Positions 63,678 to 64,000 of a stretch of 64,000 nucleotides of DNA are shown one piece after another; position 1 is the stretch's first letter; every line of letters starts with the position of its first letter. This DNA comes from Bacteroidota bacterium (GTDB lineage Bacteria > Bacteroidota > Bacteroidia > Bacteroidales > UBA6013), in NCBI GenBank assembly GCA_020048645.1, contig JAIFMG010000146.1:1-64000 (forward strand), written 5' to 3'. The translations under genes were made by a program, and so were the position numbers. Below the pieces are notes generated by a model. That model saw only the letters and a list, made by a program, of their open reading frames with translations, ran no database searches and was not told the DNA's origin.

Positions 63678-64000
63678 TCAGTAGCCTTCTTCGCCGAAGA
63701 TTCCGCCGCCGCCTCCGTTGCCGCCGCCTTGGCCGCCGCCGCCGTTGTAGAAGTCGTCGTTGTTGAACTGGGTGGAGGGCTCGGGGATCTTGCCGACGTT
63801 CTCGTGCATCTGGCGGAACCACTCGGCCTCGCGCTCGAGGAGCTCGTCGTTGTTGGTGGCCACGCCCAGGACGTACTCGATGGTCTCTTTGACGGAGCCG
63901 TCTTCGTTGTAAACGGTCCAGGTGCCGTGGCGGAGGTTCTGGGCGTAGGTTCCGATCATGTAGAACTTGTTGCCGCGCTGGGGGCTTTCGTTGAAGTAGT
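63678..64000 (-). CDS. Partial CDS: C-terminus of MORN-repeat-like / gliding-associated hypothetical protein
   Basis: ...FNESPQRGNKFYMIGTYAQNLRHGTWTVYNEDGSVKETIEYVLGVATNNDELLEREAEWFRQMHENVGKIPEPSTQFNNDDFYNGGGGQGGGNGGGGGIFGEEGY*; open at the right edge. Confidence 0.7.
   Translation of the reverse strand, partial: YFNESPQRGNKFYMIGTYAQNLRHGTWTVYNEDGSVKETIEYVLGVATNNDELLEREAEWFRQMHENVGKIPEPSTQFNNDDFYNGGGGQGGGNGGGGGIFGEEGY

Overview
This 64 kb window is mostly high-GC chromosome that I infer to be from a Bacteroidota-like bacterium. The basis is T9SS-type C-terminal sorting domains, TTG-N19-TANNTTTG promoters upstream of two tRNA-Asp genes, and a large LepB. Core content includes tandem signal peptidases, dapB, the thrS-infC-rpmI-rplT block, suhB, a Fur-family gene next to purA, two tRNA-Asp genes, and several two-component/PAS signalling proteins. 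Accessory content includes: a putative toxin/immunity-like overlapping pair at the left edge; an AT-rich segment (~20.9-23.8 kb) with a methyltransferase and an AAA-ATPase/PD-(D/E)XK-like gene; a decayed ISL3-type transposase; a type IIG restriction-modification-like enzyme; a DUF4143-type ATPase behind a perfect palindrome; a tubulin/FtsZ-like GTPase near a vWA-like lipoprotein and an NYN-CSD protein; and a ~2170-aa beta-helix/cadherin-like secreted protein. The best candidate for an undescribed system is at 57.9-61.3 kb. There a TPR-array/ABC-type ATPase fusion overlaps by 4 bp an HNH endonuclease gene, which resembles a Septu (PtuA/PtuB) defence pair with an added TPR sensor-like region. 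It is bracketed by a decayed direct duplication (57.4-58.05 kb and 62.3-62.85 kb). All family assignments come from reading motifs by eye; no database search was run.
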